Shown here in pieces: positions 16,307-24,542 of a stretch of DNA of 40,971 nucleotides. The notes beneath the pieces are model-generated. The model saw nothing but the letters and a program-made list of their open reading frames with translations, was not told the origin of the DNA and ran no database searches. Positions within the stretch are counted from its first letter, which is position 1, and each line of letters begins with the position of its first letter. The position numbers and the translations under genes were made by a program. Source of the DNA: Planctomycetota bacterium (GTDB lineage Bacteria; Planctomycetota; Phycisphaerae; Phycisphaerales; UBA1924). The DNA is taken from contig JAJRXR010000083.1 in NCBI GenBank assembly GCA_024276195.1, forward strand, positions 1 through 40,971, read 5' to 3'.

Positions 16307-16318
16307 TCACGGAGGATT
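16307..16318 (+). promoter_or_regulatory. Candidate CsrA-binding ribosome site, flagellin 2
   Basis: TCACGGAGGATT, identical to the element before flagellin 1 but 7 nt rather than 3 nt from the ATG. Identity of 12 nt in otherwise dissimilar leaders suggests selection beyond ribosome binding. Confidence 0.45.
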
Positions 16319-16325
16319 CTCAACA

Positions 16326-17843
16326 ATGAGTCGCATCAACACGAACATTTCGTCACTCGTCGCACAGCGCGTTCTGGGCGCCAACAACCAGAACCTCGGC
16401 TTCTCGCTCGAGCGTCTGTCCACCGGCCTGCGGATCAACCGGGGCAAGGATGACCCCGCCGGTCTCATCGCGTCGGAGAACCTTCGCTCTGAGATCACGT
16501 CGCTCAACGCTGCGATCAACAACTCCGAGCGCGCCGACCAGGTCATCAACATTGCTGAGGGCGGTCTCCAGGAGGTCTCGAACCTTCTGACCGAACTCCA
16601 GGGCCTGCTGACCTCCTCGGCCAGCTCCGCTGGCCTTTCCGATTCGGAGAAGGAAGCCAACCAGCTCCAGATCGACTCCATCCTCCAGACCATCGACCGC
16701 GTCGCCAGCTCCACAAGCTTCCATGGCTCCAAGCTCCTCAGCGGCAACTTCGACTACCAAGTCAACAACGTCGCCTCGGGCGTCTCCGACTTCCGCGTCA
16801 ACGGCGCCAAGTTCGAGGGCGCCAGCCTCGCCGTTGAGGCCATCGTCACCCAGTCCGCCCAGCAGGCGGGCCTCTACCTCTCGCTCGGCTGCACGTCGCT
16901 TAACCTGGGCAGCTCCACCGGCTCGGCCTTCACCATTGAGATCGCCGGCGCCAAGGGCACCCGCGAGCTCCAGTTCTCCTCGAGCCAGACCCTTACCTCC
17001 ATCGCCGCCGCCGTCAACACCTTCTCTGACGTCACGGGTGTCACCGCCGTCACCAGCGGCACCGGCGTCACCCTCCGCTCCAGCGAGTTCGGCTCCGACG
17101 AGTACGTCTCCGTCACCGTCGTCCAGACCGGCGGCGTCACCGGCACCAACGTCGGCCTCTACAACTTCCAGGCTGGCGATGCCACGGCAGTCAACGGCAC
17201 GATCTCCTCCACCTTCGCCAACGCCACCAACGGCGTTCGCGACGACGGGCAGGACATCGGCGGCGCCATCAACGGCCTCCTCGCCACCGGCAAGGGCAAG
17301 GAACTCAGCGTCAACTCCGACTTCCTCGATGTCGCCATCACCCTCGACACCGGCACCGCTCAGACCCTCGCCAACGTCTCCGCCTTCAGCATCACCGGCG
17401 GCGGCGCCGACTTCCAGCTCGCCTCCGACGTCAACATCGCCGGCAAGGTTTCCATCGGTATCCAGGACGTCGCCGTCCGCAAGCTCGGTACCAGCGACCT
17501 GGGCTTCCTCGACGACCTGGGCTCTGGCAAGGACTTCAACGTCGTTGACGCCAGCAGCGCCGACTTCTCCTCCGCACAGAAGATCGTCGATGAGGCAATC
17601 GAGCAGGTCTCGAGCATGCGTGGTCGTCTCGGCGCCTTCCAGAAGAACGTGATCGGCGCCACCATCCGGAGCCTGGGCGTCGCGGTCGAGAACACCGCCG
17701 CCGCCGAGAGCACCATCCGCGATGCCGACTTCGCCAAGGAGACCGCGGGCCTGACACGCAGTCAGATCCTCGTCGCCGCTTCCACCAACGTTCTGGCCCT
17801 GGCCAACCAGGCCCCCCAGAACGTCCTCCAGCTTCTCGGCTAA
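16326..17843 (+). CDS. Flagellin 2
   Basis: The ATG at 16326 (MSRINTNISSLVAQRVLGAN) gives 505 residues; 50 in-frame codons upstream are leader sequence. N-domain: LERLSTGLRINRGKDDPAGL. C-domain: IEQVSSMRGRLGAFQKNVIG and IRDADFAKETAGLTRSQILV, ending NVLQLLG. The middle has a hook-IN motif (TLTSIAAAVNTFSDVTGVTA) aligned with flagellin 1, so the pair probably arose by duplication and then diverged. A single Cys in LSLGCTSLN is unusual for flagellins. It has its own leader and terminator, so it is likely separately transcribed and may be the major filament subunit. Confidence 0.95.
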   Translation: MSRINTNISSLVAQRVLGANNQNLGFSLERLSTGLRINRGKDDPAGLIASENLRSEITSLNAAINNSERADQVINIAEGGLQEVSNLLTELQGLLTSSASSAGLSDSEKEANQLQIDSILQTIDRVASSTSFHGSKLLSGNFDYQVNNVASGVSDFRVNGAKFEGASLAVEAIVTQSAQQAGLYLSLGCTSLNLGSSTGSAFTIEIAGAKGTRELQFSSSQTLTSIAAAVNTFSDVTGVTAVTSGTGVTLRSSEFGSDEYVSVTVVQTGGVTGTNVGLYNFQAGDATAVNGTISSTFANATNGVRDDGQDIGGAINGLLATGKGKELSVNSDFLDVAITLDTGTAQTLANVSAFSITGGGADFQLASDVNIAGKVSIGIQDVAVRKLGTSDLGFLDDLGSGKDFNVVDASSADFSSAQKIVDEAIEQVSSMRGRLGAFQKNVIGATIRSLGVAVENTAAAESTIRDADFAKETAGLTRSQILVAASTNVLALANQAPQNVLQLLG

Positions 17844-17867
17844 CGCCGAAGCCCACTCCGTAACGCG

Positions 17868-17899
17868 ACGCCCCGGCCTCCAGAGGCCGGGGCGTTTTT
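17868..17899 (+). terminator. Rho-independent terminator after flagellin 2
   Basis: ACGCCCCGGCCT pairs with AGGCCGGGGCGT (17868-17879 with 17884-17895) around a short CCAG loop, then a T-run. Very stable, 24 nt past the stop; it marks the end of the flagellar island. Confidence 0.92.
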
Positions 17900-17920
17900 C
17901 ATTCGCTCTCTGGCCCCGAC

Positions 17921-18919
17921 GTGACCGATCCTTGCTCCATGCCCGAGCGCGCCCCATCACGCACCTTCGCCCTGCGCGATCGCCTCGCCCCCGGGCTCGT
18001 GGACGTCTTCGGCCAGTTCCTCGTCTTCCTCCGCATCGAGTGCGGCCTCGCCCCCGCCACCATGGAGGCCTACGAACGCGACCTGCTCGACCTGCTCGCC
18101 GAGATCTCCGATGCCGGGGGTTCCTCGCCATCGGACGTCACACCCAGCGCGCTCATCACTCACATCCGAGCCCTCACCACCGATCGCCAGTACGCCTCGG
18201 CAACACTCGCGCGCCACCTCGCGACGATCAAGGTCTTCTGCCGTTGGCTCTGCGCACGCGGCTTCGTCGAAGCCAACGCCGCGGACATCCTCGACCAGCC
18301 CACGCGATGGAAAAAACTCCCGGGCGTGCTCAGCCCCAAGCAGATGCGCGAGCTGATAGAAGCGGCGGACGAACCTAGCAAGCCCGCGCCCGGCGCACCG
18401 CTGTGGATCCGCGACCGCGCCATCCTCGAGCTCCTCTACGCCAGCGGCCTGCGCGCCAGCGAGGTCGGCTCCATCCAGCTCGCGGATCTCAAGGACACCA
18501 TCGGCGTCATCCGTGTCACCGGCAAGGGCGACAAGCAACGCCTCGTCCCCATGGGCGTCCCGGCCCAGCGCTGGCTCAAGCGGTACCTGCGCGAGTGCCG
18601 CCCTGTGCTCATCACCGCCGAGAGCGCCGGCAAACGCCTAGACAAAGGACGCGTCTTCCTGACGCGCTCGGGTCGCCCGATCGAGCGCGTCAGGGTGTGG
18701 CAGCTCGTAAAGAAGTACGCCGCCCTCGCCGGGCTGCCCAAGGCCCACCCGCACATGCTGCGTCACAGCTTCGCGACGCACCTGCTCTCGGGCGGCGCCG
18801 ACCTGCGGACCGTCCAGGACCTGCTCGGGCACGCGGACATCAGCACGACCCAGATCTACACGCACGTGGACCGAACGCAGCTCAAGGACGTCGTCCGTCG
18901 CTGCCACCCGAGGCCCTGA
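17921..18919 (+). CDS. xerD: XerC/XerD-type tyrosine recombinase
   Basis: 332 residues from the GTG; an in-frame ATG six codons later (17939) is equally plausible, as neither has a clear ribosome site. The N-terminal SAM-like DNA-binding domain (residues about 28-115) is followed by the catalytic domain with all active-site residues: R178 (SGLRASE), K202 (GKGDKQ), H278-x-x-R281 (HMLRHSFATH), H304 (LGHADIS), Y313 (TTQIYTH). Xer recombinases resolve chromosome dimers at dif with FtsK. The C-terminal segment LSGGADLRTVQDLLGHAD fits XerD somewhat better than XerC. The flagellar neighbours appear coincidental. Confidence 0.9.
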   Translation: MTDPCSMPERAPSRTFALRDRLAPGLVDVFGQFLVFLRIECGLAPATMEAYERDLLDLLAEISDAGGSSPSDVTPSALITHIRALTTDRQYASATLARHLATIKVFCRWLCARGFVEANAADILDQPTRWKKLPGVLSPKQMRELIEAADEPSKPAPGAPLWIRDRAILELLYASGLRASEVGSIQLADLKDTIGVIRVTGKGDKQRLVPMGVPAQRWLKRYLRECRPVLITAESAGKRLDKGRVFLTRSGRPIERVRVWQLVKKYAALAGLPKAHPHMLRHSFATHLLSGGADLRTVQDLLGHADISTTQIYTHVDRTQLKDVVRRCHPRP

Positions 18920-19040
18920 GAACGCGCCCAGAGTCGTGTATGCTCCTCGCTCCCCATTCGGGAGGAGGCCCCCCATCAGCGTCCCAGCACCCGCAATCGA
19001 CCCCGCCATCGCCAGCGCCGCAACTGCCGGCGCGACAACG

Positions 19041-20594
19041 ATGGACACGGCCTGGAAGATCCTCGCCGTCGCGCTCTACGCGGCGGTGCTCCTGCTCATC
19101 GGCTACCTCGCCTCCAAACGGATGAAGGACATCCGCGACTACTTCGCCGGCGGCAAACGCCTGGGCTTTATCAACGTCGCCTTCAGCGCGCGCGCCACGG
19201 GCGAGTCCGCGTGGCTCCTGCTCGGGCTCACCGGCTTGGGCTTCGCCATGGGCGTCAACGCCTTCTGGGTTGTGCTGGGCGAGATGCTGGGCGTCGGGGG
19301 GGCGTGGCTGATCATGGCCCGCCGCTTCAAGCGACTCACAGACAAGTACGATTCCGTCACGATTCCCGATTACCTCGAATCACGCCTGCGCGACAGCGGG
19401 CACTGGCTGCGCCTGATCGCCGCCGGCTCGCTCGTGATCTTCGTCTCGATCTACGCCGGCGCCCAGGTCTTCGCAACCGGCGGGGCGTTCAACTCATTCC
19501 TCAACTGGAATCACTACGCCGGCGCCGCCGTGGGCTTTGCCGTCGTGCTGATGTACATCACGCAGGGCGGCTTCACCGCCGTCGTCTGGTCCGACGTCTT
19601 CCAGGGCTCGCTGATGTTCCTGGGCCTCGTCGCGCTGCCCGTCATCGGATTCCTTGAGTACACAGGCACGACGCAACTGCTCGATTCGCTCCGCGCCATC
19701 GACCCCCACCTGCTCACCCTCCACGGCCCGGGAACAGAAGGCCCCAGCACGGGTTCGTGGGGCATGACTTCCATCATCGCGATCATTGGCCTCGTCGCCA
19801 TCGGCATCGGCTTCTGGGGCTCGCCCCAGGTCTTTGTCCGGTTCATCTCACTCCGCTCCGAGAGGGAGATCAACAAGGGCGCCGCCGTCGCCTTGTTCTG
19901 GACCCTCTTCGCCGACTCGGGCGCCGTGCTCATCGGCATCGTCGGGCGCGGGCTCTACACCAAGGAACAGATCGGCGGACACCAGGACGACATCCTCCCC
20001 TTCATGGCCGTCACGCTCCTGCCCGCGTTCTTCGCCGGCGTCTACATCGCGATGGTCCTCTCGGCGATCATGTCCACCATCGACTCGCTCCTCGTCGTCG
20101 CCTCGTCCGCAGCCGTCCGCGACTATTGGCAAAAATCTCGCCACCCCGAGATGACAGACCAGCAACTCATGTCGCTCTCGAAGAAGCTCACGATCATCCT
20201 CGCGCTCATCGCCTTCGGCATCGGCGTCGGCATCCTGTTGTACGACAAAGAGGACGGCGTCTTCTGGATCATCATCTTCGGCTGGTCCGGCATCGCCGCC
20301 ACCTTCTGCCCGATCATGATCCTGTCGCTGTTCTGGTCCAAGCTCACAGCCACCGGCGCCAAGTGCGCCATGGTCGCCGGATTCCTGGGCGTCCCGTTCT
20401 TCAAGTTCGCGGCGCCGCCCATCCTCACGAGCATGGGCCAAGATGGCCTCGTTGCGCACCTCAGCGCCCTCGACGTCCTTCTCCCCTCGTTCCTCATCGG
20501 CTTCGGTGTCGCCATCGTCGTCAGCCTCGCAGACAAGAAGGGCCAGGCCCGCCTCGAAGGTGTGGCCGAGGAGTTGCGTGATGCCGGTGCATGA
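19041..20594 (+). CDS. Sodium:solute symporter (SSS family)
   Basis: The ATG at 19041 (MDTAWKILAVALYAAVLLLI) begins just before TM1, as is normal for the family, and gives 517 residues with about 13 hydrophobic helices. Family marks are FSARATGESAWLLLGLTGLG in TM2 and LSAIMSTIDSLLVVASSAAV in the region corresponding to the Na+ site of PutP/vSGLT. It resembles proline/Na+ symporters (PutP), but the substrate is not certain. The start is unresolved: a strong GGGAGGAGG (18960-18968) lies about 70 nt upstream, with no ATG, GTG or TTG nearby. Confidence 0.85.
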   Translation: MDTAWKILAVALYAAVLLLIGYLASKRMKDIRDYFAGGKRLGFINVAFSARATGESAWLLLGLTGLGFAMGVNAFWVVLGEMLGVGGAWLIMARRFKRLTDKYDSVTIPDYLESRLRDSGHWLRLIAAGSLVIFVSIYAGAQVFATGGAFNSFLNWNHYAGAAVGFAVVLMYITQGGFTAVVWSDVFQGSLMFLGLVALPVIGFLEYTGTTQLLDSLRAIDPHLLTLHGPGTEGPSTGSWGMTSIIAIIGLVAIGIGFWGSPQVFVRFISLRSEREINKGAAVALFWTLFADSGAVLIGIVGRGLYTKEQIGGHQDDILPFMAVTLLPAFFAGVYIAMVLSAIMSTIDSLLVVASSAAVRDYWQKSRHPEMTDQQLMSLSKKLTIILALIAFGIGVGILLYDKEDGVFWIIIFGWSGIAATFCPIMILSLFWSKLTATGAKCAMVAGFLGVPFFKFAAPPILTSMGQDGLVAHLSALDVLLPSFLIGFGVAIVVSLADKKGQARLEGVAEELRDAGA

Positions 20595-20603
20595 GTAAGA
20601 CAA

Positions 20604-20720
20604 ACGCAGAGAGCGCGGAGAGTGCGAAGGCCGCAGAGAAATACTGAGGAGGAAGTCTTCTCCTCACCCCGTCTCTGCATCTCTCCGCGACCTCCGCGCC
20701 CCCTCCGCTGCCTCCGCGTA
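20604..20720. repeat. CGCAGAG-type purine/pyrimidine inverted repeat
   Basis: A purine-rich arm (ACGCAGAGAGCGCGGAGAG, from 20604) and a pyrimidine-rich arm (TCTCTGCATCTCTCCGCG, about 20672-20689, with further CTCCGCG units to 20720) flank an inner hairpin TGAGGAG/CTCCTCA (20645-20666). CGCAGAG repeats of this kind are dispersed in several phyla. It fills most of the 248-nt gap before mqnC and probably acts as a 3' structure for the symporter mRNA. Confidence 0.55.
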
Positions 20721-20842
20721 CGCCTTTCTCCCCCCAACCGCTGCCGACCGCCCCCAGAGCCCCCACCCGCCTACCATTTCAATGATTCTTGAAAGTTCAG
20801 GACGCCGCCTCTCGGGCTGGCGCCCCATCGCGAGGCTCACGG

Positions 20843-22273
20843 ATGACGATCTACGCCCCCCCGCCCGAGTTTCCCCAGCATGACGCGACCGACCCGGGCC
20901 TGCTGGGCGCGATCGCCCGGGGTGAGGCCCGCCTCACGACTGGGCAGGCTCTCGAGTTGCTGACCAAGGCTCCGATTCATGCCCTCGGTCGCGCCGCCGA
21001 CGCGCGCTGCCGCGAGGTGCATGGGGATTCTGTCCGCACCTACGTCATCGACCGCAACATCAACTACACCAACGTCTGCACCGCCCGCTGCACGTTCTGC
21101 GCGTTCTACCGCACCGCCGACGCACCCGACGCCTACACGCTCGAGTACGAGCAGCTCTTCGAGAAAATCGAGCAGCTCTCCGCCATCGGGGGCACGCAGA
21201 TCCTCATGCAGGGCGGCATGAACCCCGACCTCTCGCTCGACTGGTACCTCGACCTGCTCAACGAAATCCGGCAGCGCTACCCGCACATCCATGTCCACGC
21301 CTTCAGCCCGCCCGAGTTCATCGAGTTTGTGCACTTCTTCAACCCCCCCGGCAAGAATCTCGAAGAGAAGTGCCGTTGGGTCATGGTCCGCCTCAAGGAC
21401 GCCGGGCTGCACTCGATCCCGGGTGGCGGCGGCGAGATATTCGCGCCCAGCGTCCGCTCCAAAATCGGCATGGGTAAATGCGATGCCGAGGCTTGGCTGA
21501 CCGTCATGTACGTCGCGCACAGCCTGGGCATGCACACCAGCGCCACGATGATGTTCGGACACATCGAGGGTCTCGCCGACCGCGTGCATCACATGAGCCT
21601 CGTCCGCGCCTGGCAGGACAAGGCCCTGCGCGACTTCGGCGCAAACAACTCGAACGATGCGGGCGCCGCACCCGGCGGGCACTACACCGCCTTCATCGCC
21701 TGGCCCTTCCAGCCCGAGAACACCCCCCTCGGGCGCCTCAAGGAATGGCCCAGCGAGGGCGACACCGAACGCTTCGGCGAGACGTTCCCGGGTGACGCTG
21801 TCGCCAAGCTCGATGGCTCCGGAACCAAGGGCATGCACCCCGAGTTCGGTCGGCGCCTGCGCCGGGCGGGCGCCACGCAGTACCTGCGCACGCAGGCGCT
21901 CAGCCGCCTCTTCCTCGACAACATCTACTCCATCGGCTCGAGCTGGGTGACGATGGGCCCGCACATCGGGCAGGTGGCGCTCCAGTTCGGCGCCAACGAC
22001 ATGGGCTCGGTCATGATGGAAGAGAATGTCGTCTCCGCCGCGGGCACGACGTACTGCCTCGACGAGGCCGTGCTGTGCAGGCTCATCCGCGACGCCGGCT
22101 TCACCCCGGCCCAGCGGAACAACACCTACGACGTGATCCGCCTCCATGCCGACGAGACAGCGCCGGATAAGCGAGTGATCGACTGGTCCGAGCACCGGGC
22201 CAAGCGCCTGCACCACGAGCGGGCGACGGAGGTCAAGGGCACGGCGGAGTTAACCGTCGGCGCCACGACCTGA
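20843..22273 (+). CDS. mqnC: MqnC, cyclic dehypoxanthinyl futalosine synthase (radical SAM)
   Basis: The ATG at 20843 gives 476 residues. Radical SAM cluster C79-x3-C83-x2-C86 lies in NVCTARCTFCAFYR. Other MqnC marks: GGTQILMQGGMNPDLSLDWY, HAFSPPEFIEF, LHSIPGGGGEIFAP, TSATMMFGHIEG and NDMGSVMMEENVVSAAG. The enzyme cyclises dehypoxanthinyl futalosine in the futalosine route to menaquinone. It is about 100 residues longer than typical; much of the excess is an insertion near residues 290-350 (ANNSNDAGAAPGG and WPSEGDTERFGETFPGDAVA). The cofactor-type CofH and MqnE are alternatives, but the GGGGEI and MMEEN blocks favour MqnC. No other mqn gene is in the window. Confidence 0.88.
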   Translation: MTIYAPPPEFPQHDATDPGLLGAIARGEARLTTGQALELLTKAPIHALGRAADARCREVHGDSVRTYVIDRNINYTNVCTARCTFCAFYRTADAPDAYTLEYEQLFEKIEQLSAIGGTQILMQGGMNPDLSLDWYLDLLNEIRQRYPHIHVHAFSPPEFIEFVHFFNPPGKNLEEKCRWVMVRLKDAGLHSIPGGGGEIFAPSVRSKIGMGKCDAEAWLTVMYVAHSLGMHTSATMMFGHIEGLADRVHHMSLVRAWQDKALRDFGANNSNDAGAAPGGHYTAFIAWPFQPENTPLGRLKEWPSEGDTERFGETFPGDAVAKLDGSGTKGMHPEFGRRLRRAGATQYLRTQALSRLFLDNIYSIGSSWVTMGPHIGQVALQFGANDMGSVMMEENVVSAAGTTYCLDEAVLCRLIRDAGFTPAQRNNTYDVIRLHADETAPDKRVIDWSEHRAKRLHHERATEVKGTAELTVGATT

Positions 22274-22295
22274 TGGCGTTTGTTATGCTCGGCGC

Positions 22296-22973
22296 ATGTC
22301 CTCCACCCATCGGAGACACACGAATCGAGGACTGCGTTCTTGGGTGTGCGCGATTGTCTGCGGCGCCAGCCTCACGTACGCCATCGCCTGGGCGTCTGCG
22401 CTCTGGTCGCCGTACACCCGGAGAGTTCGCCCCACGGTCCTTGAAAAGTACATCGGAATCGGTCAGGAGCACCATCACGCCTTCGGCTTCCACGTCCGCA
22501 CCACCAGGGGCTCGCGGGGCTTCTCGGAGATGGGCTACTGGCATTTCAAGGAGTGGTCCGGCCACTATGACTCCACATTCACAGCCGGCTGGCCCACACA
22601 GGCGGTGACCTCCGACGTGCGCGCGTATCACGCCGAACCCTTGGGCCCCGCCCTCCAAGGCCTCGACCTCCCTGTCGGCATTCTGCTCACACGCGGCTAC
22701 CCCACCGACCGCCTCCCGGCATTCCTCCATGCCCAACCACGCCGACGCCTCCCGCTCATCCCCGCTTGGCCCGGCTTCCTGGTCAGCACGGTCTTCTATG
22801 CCATCCTTACGCTCGCACTCTGGCTGACGGCAAGCAATGCCCGCCGATGGCTCCGCACCCGCCGCGACTGCTGCCCATCCTGCGGCTACAGCCTTGCAGG
22901 CCTTCGCAGCAACTCTTGCCCAGAATGCGGGTCCGACACATACAGCGTCAACGCAAGCGTCGGCAGAGATTGA
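22296..22973 (+). CDS. Membrane protein with C-terminal zinc ribbon
   Basis: 225 residues. An N-terminal hydrophobic helix (WVCAIVCGASLTYAIAWASA) and a second near residues 155-180 (FLVSTVFYAILTLALWLTAS) bracket an about 110-residue, His/Trp-rich extracytoplasmic segment. The C-terminus is a cytoplasmic ribbon C-x2-CGYSLAGLRSNSC-x2-C, a pattern recurrent in Phycisphaerae membrane proteins. Function unknown. No ribosome site is visible; a TATGCT at 22284-22289 ends 6 nt before the ATG, so the mRNA may be leaderless. Confidence 0.7.
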   Translation: MSSTHRRHTNRGLRSWVCAIVCGASLTYAIAWASALWSPYTRRVRPTVLEKYIGIGQEHHHAFGFHVRTTRGSRGFSEMGYWHFKEWSGHYDSTFTAGWPTQAVTSDVRAYHAEPLGPALQGLDLPVGILLTRGYPTDRLPAFLHAQPRRRLPLIPAWPGFLVSTVFYAILTLALWLTASNARRWLRTRRDCCPSCGYSLAGLRSNSCPECGSDTYSVNASVGRD

Positions 22974-22974
22974 G

Positions 22975-23463
22975 CTACGCCTCGGCCTTCGCTGGCGTCC
23001 GCCCCGTCGCCAAGCACCACTGCTGCAACTGCCCGTTGTGGTACGGCTCGTGATACGCCAGCAGGTACACCACCGCATCGCCCACACGCGGGAAGAACGA
23101 CCGGTACTCCTCCATCGGCAGCGGCAGCTCCAGCGCATCCGCATCGAGTTGTGTGAACAGGTCCGTCACGCGCGCGTGCTCCGCGACGAGCAGTGAAATC
23201 AGTTCCGCCTTGGACGGGTACTTCCCGCGGTTGGCCTCGGGCTCGGTGCCCGGGGCAAAGAGCGCGTCGAGCTTCTCGTGCTGGCGCTGCCCGCCGCAGA
23301 ATCCCGCCGCGAAGTCCGCCCCGACAACCAGGTGCCCCAGGTGCCAGGCCGGGTGTTTCCCGCCTGATATCTCGGCGCAGTCCTCGCACGCGATCGGCTC
23401 GGACCGTTTGAGGGCCTCCTCCAACGAGGCGGCAAACAGGCGTGTCACAAAGTCGCTGTTCAT
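22975..23463 (-). CDS. DinB-like four-helix protein
   Basis: The ATG at 23463 (MNSDFVTRLFAASLEEALKR) follows AGGAGAG on the minus strand and gives 162 residues. Helical pattern and histidines (PAWHLGHLVVGADF; LAYHEPYHNGQLQQW) match the DinB/DUF664 superfamily, whose members use three His to bind a divalent metal and often act as thiol-dependent transferases. A Cys pair (ACEDC) near residue 30 is additional. It converges on the preceding gene with only 1 nt between the stops. Substrate unknown. Confidence 0.7.
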   Translation of the reverse strand: MNSDFVTRLFAASLEEALKRSEPIACEDCAEISGGKHPAWHLGHLVVGADFAAGFCGGQRQHEKLDALFAPGTEPEANRGKYPSKAELISLLVAEHARVTDLFTQLDADALELPLPMEEYRSFFPRVGDAVVYLLAYHEPYHNGQLQQWCLATGRTPAKAEA

Positions 23464-23638
23464 GGTCGATCTCTCCTGTGGGATATCGGGCTCGAACCGT
23501 CGCCCGGGACCACCCAACTGGCGGGTTTGCGGGCGCTGGGCGAGCCTAGCGCCCGCCCGTGTCCAATAAAATCCGCCCCCCGCCCCCGGCAGCGCCCCTG
23601 CCCACCGATCTGACGGATTGAGCATGTAAGTCGTTGGC

Positions 23639-23660
23639 GTGCAGGCCTTTCAGGCCGCAC
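23639..23660. other. Hairpin in the divergent DinB / PEP-CTERM gap
   Basis: GTGC-A-GGCCT, loop TTC, AGGCC-GCAC: a 9-bp stem with one bulged A. It lies in the 298-nt gap 23464-23761 between the divergent DinB-like and PEP-CTERM genes. No T-run. Confidence 0.4.
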
Positions 23661-23714
23661 ATTCCGCACGACAGAACGTGCTATTCGTCTCATGGCCCAT
23701 TCGTCGCGGGCCGC

Positions 23715-23733
23715 TCTCCTCCGGCGGGAGAGA
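23715..23733 (+). other. Hairpin 28 nt before the PEP-CTERM gene
   Basis: CTCTCC-tccggcg-GGAGAG, probably within the 5' leader of the PEP-CTERM protein gene; the ribosome site ACGGAGGT lies just downstream. Its role is unknown. Confidence 0.35.
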
Positions 23734-23761
23734 CACATGAGACTCGGACGGAGGTGGAACG

Positions 23762-24523
23762 ATGGAACGGTTCGCTCTCGCTGCGGGGGTCCTGGCGACG
23801 GCTTGCTCACTCTCTTTGGGTGGCGCTGTCACAACCCTGAACTTCGACACCGAGGATGATTTCCTCACCCCGCTCCTCAACGGGCAGGCCATCTCCAGCC
23901 CCACGACCTTCGGGGCTCTGGTCAACATCAACGCCTTCGGGGCCAACAACCTCGGAGCCGCGATCTTTGACACCAGCTTTGCTGGTCCGAACCTCGGAGG
24001 CCAGGATCCAGACCTGCTCGTCGGGCTCGGAAACGCCCTCATCCTCCAGAGCCCGGACTCGCCCGTGCAGACAGTCCCGGGCATCTTCGATGCGCCCAAC
24101 GACGCGCTCGGAGGCGGCACGTTCGTCTTTGACTTCATCAACGCCGTCGAGATGCGCTCCGTCAAGCTCCTCGATGTTGATGGCGGCAACGAGGTCATCG
24201 TCACCATGATCGACCTCGAAGGCGCCATGCGCGTCTACGACGTCCCCGCCAGTTGGTCCTTCGACATCGACGCCCAAGGCCCCAACGGGTACGACACGCT
24301 CGACATGACGACGCTCGCCGGGCAGATCGGCGAGGGCGGCGCCACCGCCACCGCCACCGAAGACGAAGGCTTCGACGCGACCCGCGTCACCAGCGTCACC
24401 TTCGAGTTCTCAGGCTCGGGCGGGCTCGACGATGTTTCGTTCGTCGTCATCCCGACCCCGGGCGCCGCAACCCTGCTGGCCCTCGCAGGCGGAGCGACGC
24501 TGACACGCAGACGCCGACGCTAA
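23762..24523 (+). CDS. PEP-CTERM-type secreted protein
   Basis: 253 residues with a short signal peptide (MERFALAAGVLATACSLSLG). The C-terminus VIPTPGAATLLALAGGATL followed by RRRRR is a PEP-CTERM-like sorting signal: a P-x-P motif, one hydrophobic helix, then a basic tail, recognised by an exosortase. The body is a beta-sandwich-like, Asn/Asp/Gly-rich domain (LNFDTEDDF; FDFINAVEMRSVKLLDVDGG) of the kind found in surface and matrix proteins. GGAGG lies 8 nt before the ATG. No exosortase gene is in the window. Confidence 0.8.
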   Translation: MERFALAAGVLATACSLSLGGAVTTLNFDTEDDFLTPLLNGQAISSPTTFGALVNINAFGANNLGAAIFDTSFAGPNLGGQDPDLLVGLGNALILQSPDSPVQTVPGIFDAPNDALGGGTFVFDFINAVEMRSVKLLDVDGGNEVIVTMIDLEGAMRVYDVPASWSFDIDAQGPNGYDTLDMTTLAGQIGEGGATATATEDEGFDATRVTSVTFEFSGSGGLDDVSFVVIPTPGAATLLALAGGATLTRRRRR

Positions 24524-24542
24524 AGGCGGGCGAGCGGGCCAT

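Noticed and set aside
16353-18131. 592-codon minus-strand frame opposite flagellin 2
   Set aside because: Low-complexity Gly/Asp/Val-rich shadow of flagellin and the recombinase start.
17921-18919. Phage or integron integrase
   Set aside because: Length, spacing and active-site context are those of housekeeping XerC/D, with no attachment-site repeats, phage genes or cassette sites nearby.
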